Assembly: GCA_017860295.1 (NCBI GenBank)
Contig: JAFNAS010000022.1
Coordinates: 1-37,954, forward strand
Source of the DNA: Bacteroidota bacterium
Lineage (GTDB): Bacteria; Bacteroidota; Bacteroidia; Bacteroidales; Paludibacteraceae
Length of the DNA: 37,954 bases
Direction: 5' to 3'
Positions 33,335 to 37,954 of this stretch are shown one piece after another. Within the stretch, counting starts at the first letter, position 1; each line of letters starts with the position of its first letter. Position numbers and translations under genes: made by a program. Under the pieces are notes generated by a model. It had not been told where the DNA came from, searched no databases, and saw only the letters and a program-made list of their open reading frames with translations.

Positions 33335-35935
33335 CTAAAAAATTACCTTGAAACTACGTCCATTGATAACCACAATGTAGAGGGCGTGAGGTTGTAATGC
33401 TCCTACCTTGTATATTCCTTGCGGTATATCTCTGTCTATAATCTTCTGACCGGTTGTAGTATAAATTTGTAGTGTGTTGTTATTGATATTGTGGGATTCG
33501 ACAATAAGATTTCCATCGTTGACATATGCATTTGCCAGTACGCTATTTCGACCCTGAATAGGAATAACCTGTATGATATTGGAGTTTGGAGAGATAAAAA
33601 CCGGGCTCTGGGCTCTTACCAGATAATAATATGTTTGGCTCTTCGAAACGGGATGGACTAATGTGTAAAGGAATGTACCCATGCTTTTGTTCTGATAACC
33701 GGATACATAGGCATTCCCGTAGTACGATGCCTCCATGTCGTCAATATAGATATTGCCTGCAGATCCGGTAAAGATAAACCGGATGCTTAAGGTGCTGTCC
33801 GGCAGGGAGGTTGTAGTGGTCGAACCGAAGGTGTAGGTGGTTGATGTTGATGAAAGAGCTAAACTAGAGGCGACTGTTTTCCAGAAGTGTCCATTAAAAG
33901 CCTCTATTTTCAGAGTGGTACCGGATGAGCCGTCGCTCACTCCCCAGAATGAAAACGATTGGATAGGACCGCTAAATAGAATTGAGTTCAGCGTGTCATT
34001 TGCTGCATTCAGCATAATGGCACAGGGAGAACTGTTGTAGGTCACGGTTGAGGTGGCGTAGTTTCCACTCCATTCATGGGCATTCTTTTCGGTCAGAAAT
34101 GCGGTGAAATCTTCAGTGTAACTTACGTATTTTTTGCAATAGACATCGAGAAGATATTCTATGTTATTGCCGCTGATCGAATTCCAATTCGCAACAAAGC
34201 AGGTATCGGTTATCTGAGTCGCTTTGGTTGCTTCGGGGGCTTGTAATCCACCATTGGGTCCTCCGCAATAATTGAAAGTGATATTCGTATTTTCTGTAAT
34301 GTCAGTGATGGGCTTCCTCATTTTTGTCGTGCTGTACCATGACCCCATGGCCGGATAAGATGCATCCGATAGTTCGGTTTTTTTTGTAGTTCCCGGATAT
34401 GGATCTCCGGCTATGCCATTACTGGAGTAGGTCTCGTTGCCATCAGCTTCCATCAGATCGGCATATTGATGTGCGGGTTCTGTATTTACTATATTGTCGT
34501 TCCAGGGTGTTTTTGTGGTCATGTCGATGTGCGTTACAAGCATGCCGTGCCCATTCAATGAACTGTCCCAGGAAGTCTGCTGTCTGTTTTCCAGCAAGAG
34601 GAATTCGTTATCGGTTGGAAGATTGATTCGGAACACCTGGTTGGAACTGCCGATCGGAGCAAGCGTGTTGATTTGTGCAGAAGACGGAGTTTGAGTCTCG
34701 CACCATCCCAATAACCATCGATCAATGGCGCAGAGAAACGGAGGTGTACGTCCGCTGTTGTTGTAATTGCCGGTCGACATTAAATCCCAGTTGGCCAGTC
34801 CTCCAGCTTCGGTTCCGACTCCGTTGTAATCGGTGTCATAAAGGTCTACCAACCCCAGGGTATGTCCGAATTCGTGGCAAAATGTACCGATAGGAGCTAT
34901 TGTTTTACTTGTTACGGTTCCTGTCAATTCGGAGGTGCAGGCATAATTGTTGATTTTGACCCCATTGTAAGTGGGATTGCTGAGCCCGGCACTGGTTAAT
35001 GTCCATTGATGTGGCCATACAGCACTTGCGGGTCCTCCTTCGGCTTCGTTATGTCCGGCATAAACGATAAATACGTTATCGGCATACCCGTCTCCGTCGT
35101 TATCGAATTGTGAAAAATCGACTGATGAACTAATAATTTGACAAGCATCGGTCACCATGTTTGCCGGTCGTAGGTCGTTGCCATTGCTATCGTTGGCTCC
35201 GTAATAGGCCATCGGATGAAGCAACGTAACGGGACCGATCACCGTGAAGTCAAATGACAAAAGACCCATCGAATTGTCTTTGTAAAAGTCGTGGACGCTT
35301 CCCGATGATCCGTTAACGTTATATCCGGTTTGGTTGAACAGGTTATTAAAAGACGTTTGTGGCGAGGTGATGGTGAATACGGTGTCAGAGAAATTGACCA
35401 GAATGACCAACGCTTTTACCGTTTTGACACTTTGAACCCGGCTCGTTTTGGTTGTGCTACTGCCGGCGTTTTGCCCTTTTGCAAGGGTGATAAGTCGGGC
35501 TCCCAGCGGCACGGTCTGTTGCGCACTGACAAGTGATGCTGTTTTTTGTCGTCCGGAATTTACCTGTATTCGGACTAATTTCTTTTGGTCAATTTTCTTG
35601 ATAAAATTGATTTCGTCCGTGCTTCTCTTCTCTGGATCTTTGGCCTGATAACCGGTTGTTTGTATGCCGTTCGATTCAGGTGTGGCATAACAATAAGAAC
35701 CGTCTGTAGCTTGCAGAAGCATCAGATTGTCGCTGGTGGTCATATAATGCGAACGTTCGTCTCCATGCAGGCGAACGGACAATGATGTTCCATCCGGTTG
35801 CCGAATTGTGATGATTCCGGGAATAGCACGGACAGCGGATAGCTGAAACACAATTGCGATGCATATTGAGAATAGAACAATCCTTCGTGTCTGGATTTGC
35901 ATTCGGATAGCAGGTGTCTTTAAATGTCCGGACAT
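33335..35935 (-). CDS. Secreted M6-family metalloprotease with T9SS-like C-terminal tail
   Basis: This is an exported zinc protease of 866 residues, of the immune-inhibitor-A (M6) type. A start at ATG 35902 (MQIQTRRIVLFSICIAIVF) gives a tidier signal peptide than the ATG at 35935. The catalytic motif is CHEFGHTLGLVDLYD (His354 and His358 from 35935). A fibronectin-III-like stretch (ITDTCFVANWNSISG) and a beta-sandwich follow, then about 70 residues ending LQIYTTTGQKIIDRDIPQGIYKVGALQPHALYIVVINGRSFKVIF-like sequence (here summarised: IYTTTGQKI, GIYKV, LYIVVINGRSFKVIF), which resembles a type IX secretion sorting tail. It probably degrades extracellular protein. It lies downstream of recJ on the same strand, unrelated in function to the murein genes. 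Confidence 0.88.
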   Translation of the reverse strand: MSGHLKTPAIRMQIQTRRIVLFSICIAIVFQLSAVRAIPGIITIRQPDGTSLSVRLHGDERSHYMTTSDNLMLLQATDGSYCYATPESNGIQTTGYQAKDPEKRSTDEINFIKKIDQKKLVRIQVNSGRQKTASLVSAQQTVPLGARLITLAKGQNAGSSTTKTSRVQSVKTVKALVILVNFSDTVFTITSPQTSFNNLFNQTGYNVNGSSGSVHDFYKDNSMGLLSFDFTVIGPVTLLHPMAYYGANDSNGNDLRPANMVTDACQIISSSVDFSQFDNDGDGYADNVFIVYAGHNEAEGGPASAVWPHQWTLTSAGLSNPTYNGVKINNYACTSELTGTVTSKTIAPIGTFCHEFGHTLGLVDLYDTDYNGVGTEAGGLANWDLMSTGNYNNSGRTPPFLCAIDRWLLGWCETQTPSSAQINTLAPIGSSNQVFRINLPTDNEFLLLENRQQTSWDSSLNGHGMLVTHIDMTTKTPWNDNIVNTEPAHQYADLMEADGNETYSSNGIAGDPYPGTTKKTELSDASYPAMGSWYSTTKMRKPITDITENTNITFNYCGGPNGGLQAPEATKATQITDTCFVANWNSISGNNIEYLLDVYCKKYVSYTEDFTAFLTEKNAHEWSGNYATSTVTYNSSPCAIMLNAANDTLNSILFSGPIQSFSFWGVSDGSSGTTLKIEAFNGHFWKTVASSLALSSTSTTYTFGSTTTTSLPDSTLSIRFIFTGSAGNIYIDDMEASYYGNAYVSGYQNKSMGTFLYTLVHPVSKSQTYYYLVRAQSPVFISPNSNIIQVIPIQGRNSVLANAYVNDGNLIVESHNINNNTLQIYTTTGQKIIDRDIPQGIYKVGALQPHALYIVVINGRSFKVIF

Positions 35936-36033
35936 TGCGTGCCCGGTATCGGTTTTCAGTTCTTGTAGTCGGGTTTAGCTTTTGTCACAGGTCTGTATAG
36001 CTTTATGGTTTGTAAAACGGTCTTATCAATGAT

Positions 36034-37761
36034 TTATTGCTCTGTTTTGATGTCTTTAATCATCAACTGAACCGTTGTGTTCCCGTTAAATGTGTTCTCT
36101 TCCAACGTATAACAGATATCCAGCGGATTGAGTGCTTTCAGGTAATCATTGAATTCCCACATACGGAACGCAATGCCGTTCATTACATTTTCAGAACTGG
36201 AGTCAATCAGTTCCATTTTCAAATGTTCCTGTTCTTTTCCTACCAGCCGGCTGGTGCCGTAATCAAACACATGTTTGGTGCAGAAAATAGGTTTCATGTT
36301 TTCAGGTCCGAACGGGCTGAACTGTTTCAATACTCTGAAAAATTTCGGCGTAATATCTCTGAATTCTATAGTGGCATCAATGTCTATTTGAGGGTGCTGT
36401 TGCTCGGGCAAAATATTCTCTGCCACGTATTTTTCGAATCGTTTGGTGAACGGTTCCACATTTTCTTCTTTTAACGACAAGCCAGCGGCATAAGTGTGTC
36501 CGCCGAAATTTTCCAATAAATCGCGGCAGGTTTCTATTGCCTTATAAATATCGAACCCCGGTACCGACCGAGCCGAACCGGTAGCCAAGCCATTCGATTT
36601 TGTGAGTACAATAGCAGGGCGGTAATACAACTCGGTAAGCCGTGAGGCTACAATCCCAATTACTCCTTTATGCCATTCGCTGTTGTAGACAACAATCGAT
36701 TTCTGGTGGCTGAGTCCTTCCAGCTTGTCCAAAATGGCGGCAGCTTCGTCGGTAATGGTTTTGTCGAGATCTTTGCGTGTCTGGTTATACTGGTTGATGC
36801 AATCACTTTTTTCGCGCGCAAATATTTCATCGCGTGCAACCAGTAAATCGACGGCCTCACGGGCTTTTTGTATGCGGCCCGATGCATTGATTCGCGGCCC
36901 GATCTTGAAAACGATATCGCTGATGGTAATCTCTTTGTCATTCAATCCGCAAATGTCGATAATGCTTTTCAATCCCAATGACGGGGATGAGTTGAGTTTT
37001 TTCAATCCGAAATAGGCCAACACCCTGTTTTCTCCCGTGATCGGCACGATATCAGAGGCAATACTTACCACGACAAGGTCAAGCATTTGATAGAGAAGTG
37101 CGAGGTCGATGCCGTTGTTGATGGCAAATGCCTGCATTAGTTTGAATCCGACGCCACACCCGGAAAGGTGTTCGTACGGGTAGTGCGAATCGGGACGTTT
37201 GGCATCAAGTACAGCCACTGCATCCGGCACTTTTTCGTCGGGCATGTGGTGATCACAAATGATAAAATCGATGCCAAGCGTTTTGGCATATTCTATTTTC
37301 TCAACCGCTTTAATGCCACAATCGAGTGCAATTACGAGACTGAAATTGTTGGCGGCTGCGTAGTCTATGCCGATGTGAGAAATTCCGTATCCTTCGGTAT
37401 ATCTATCAGGAAGATAGTAGTCTATATTGGATGTAAACTGGAGTAAAAATTTATAAACCAGTGATACTGCAGTTGTTCCGTCTACGTCGTAATCTCCATA
37501 AACCAATATTTTTTCTTTTCTTCCTAAAGCAATGTTCAATCTTTCGATGGCTTTGTCCATATCGGGCATCAGGAACGGATCGTGCAAGTGCGATAGATCC
37601 GGACGAAAGAATCTCTTTGCCTCCTCGAAGCTGGTAATGTCCCGCTGTGCCAATAATTGGGTCAATATAGGGCTGATTCCCAGCTCCTCGGCCAATTGAT
37701 TGCGCGTTTGTTGTTGGTCATCTGTAAGTTTTAGAAAATTCCAACGGATGTTGATTGACAT
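36034..37761 (-). CDS. recJ: Single-stranded-DNA-specific exonuclease RecJ
   Basis: This is a 5'-3' single-strand exonuclease of DNA repair and recombination, cytoplasmic, 575 residues, the usual length for RecJ. DHH phosphoesterase motifs are clear: GDYDVDGTT (Asp90, Asp92, Asp94), ALDCG, and ICDHHMPDE (Asp170-His171-His172). SGCGVGFKL and GPRINASGR follow, with the DHHA1 motif FGGHTYAAGLSL and a C-terminal OB-like region. The ATG at 37761 begins MSINIRWNFLKL, a normal start for Bacteroidota RecJ. It is a housekeeping gene and marks the chromosomal core flank of the accessory cluster. Confidence 0.96.
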   Translation of the reverse strand: MSINIRWNFLKLTDDQQQTRNQLAEELGISPILTQLLAQRDITSFEEAKRFFRPDLSHLHDPFLMPDMDKAIERLNIALGRKEKILVYGDYDVDGTTAVSLVYKFLLQFTSNIDYYLPDRYTEGYGISHIGIDYAAANNFSLVIALDCGIKAVEKIEYAKTLGIDFIICDHHMPDEKVPDAVAVLDAKRPDSHYPYEHLSGCGVGFKLMQAFAINNGIDLALLYQMLDLVVVSIASDIVPITGENRVLAYFGLKKLNSSPSLGLKSIIDICGLNDKEITISDIVFKIGPRINASGRIQKAREAVDLLVARDEIFAREKSDCINQYNQTRKDLDKTITDEAAAILDKLEGLSHQKSIVVYNSEWHKGVIGIVASRLTELYYRPAIVLTKSNGLATGSARSVPGFDIYKAIETCRDLLENFGGHTYAAGLSLKEENVEPFTKRFEKYVAENILPEQQHPQIDIDATIEFRDITPKFFRVLKQFSPFGPENMKPIFCTKHVFDYGTSRLVGKEQEHLKMELIDSSSENVMNGIAFRMWEFNDYLKALNPLDICYTLEENTFNGNTTVQLMIKDIKTEQ

Positions 37762-37864
37762 ATATAATGCGTATTTATTTGCGATTTATCAGGCTCTTTT
37801 TTAAGTATTTAGGCATTGTTTGCAAATGAGTCAATTAGCCTTCAATTAAGAGTTTTAATCATGA

Positions 37865-37886
37865 GTGTCCACTAAAAAAGGACACG
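37865..37886. repeat. Short inverted repeat next to possible transposase end
   Basis: GTGTCC and GGACAC flank an A-rich loop (ACTAAAAAA). It lies just outside the stop codon of the partial reading frame at the right edge, where an insertion sequence's terminal inverted repeat would be; a transcription terminator is the alternative. Confidence 0.4.
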
Positions 37887-37887
37887 A

Positions 37888-37954
37888 TTAGAAATTAAAC
37901 AAATTCGGTTCACGAGAACCATAGAGATCATTGACATCATTGATATTCTTTTTG
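37888..37954 (-). CDS. Partial reading frame, C-terminus of a possible transposase
   Basis: On the minus strand the right edge reads in one open frame KNINDVNDLYGSREPNLFNF and stops at 37888-37890. The upstream part is outside the window. The ending and the adjacent inverted repeat suggest an insertion-sequence transposase, but 22 codons are too few to name the family. Bases 37762-37887 hold no gene and presumably include the recJ promoter. Confidence 0.35.
   Translation of the reverse strand, partial: KKNINDVNDLYGSREPNLFNF

Overview
The window looks like a chromosomal segment from a Bacteroidota, most likely order Bacteroidales. The evidence is a SusC/SusD pair, promoter boxes of the Bacteroidota type (TAnnTTTG with an upstream TTG), frequent SPI and lipoprotein signals, and a secreted protease with a C-terminal tail resembling a type IX secretion sorting domain. 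The genus cannot be fixed from sequence alone.

Layout. Bases 1-231 are eleven 21-bp tandem repeats. From 267 to 32844 all genes lie on the plus strand and most fit one theme, uptake and breakdown of peptidoglycan. In order: an AmpG-like permease with a large extracytoplasmic insert, a NamZ-family (DUF1343) exo-muramidase, an HGSNAT/NagX-like transmembrane acetyltransferase, SusC, SusD and a DUF4397-like lipoprotein, a serine hydrolase carrying only the C-terminal domain of a GH3 enzyme, a complete GH3 enzyme, a sodium:solute symporter, a GH9-polysaccharide deacetylase fusion, an NlpC/P60 endopeptidase, a Tat-exported dipeptide epimerase, a zinc N-acetylmuramoyl-L-alanine amidase with a golvesin-like insert, an unknown outer-membrane protein, a second NamZ-family protein, a GH20 beta-hexosaminidase and a metallophosphoesterase fused to a PQQ beta-propeller. 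From 32877 onward the genes are on the minus strand: tRNA-Leu(UAG), an unannotated structured small RNA of about 176 nt with its own promoter, an M6 metalloprotease, recJ, and the 3' end of what may be a transposase.

How the genes may work together (inference). SusC/SusD would import murein fragments. The amidases would separate stem peptides from glycan. NamZ, GH20, GH3 and the GH9-deacetylase would take the glycan to monosaccharides. NlpC/P60 would release L-Ala-D-Glu, which the epimerase converts to L-Ala-L-Glu. AmpG and the symporter would carry products across the inner membrane. Nearly every soluble enzyme carries an export signal, so this resembles a periplasmic or surface murein-utilization locus rather than classical cytoplasmic recycling. 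It has the same enzyme set as the Bacillus subtilis murein-recycling genes (NamZ, NagZ, AmiE) plus YkfB and YkfC, built around a SusCD transporter. No MurNAc kinase, MurQ etherase, lytic transglycosylase or regulator is visible in the window.

Several families of short repeats sit at the gene borders. The SusC/SusD block is markedly richer in A+T than the enzyme genes around it, so the locus may have been assembled from parts.
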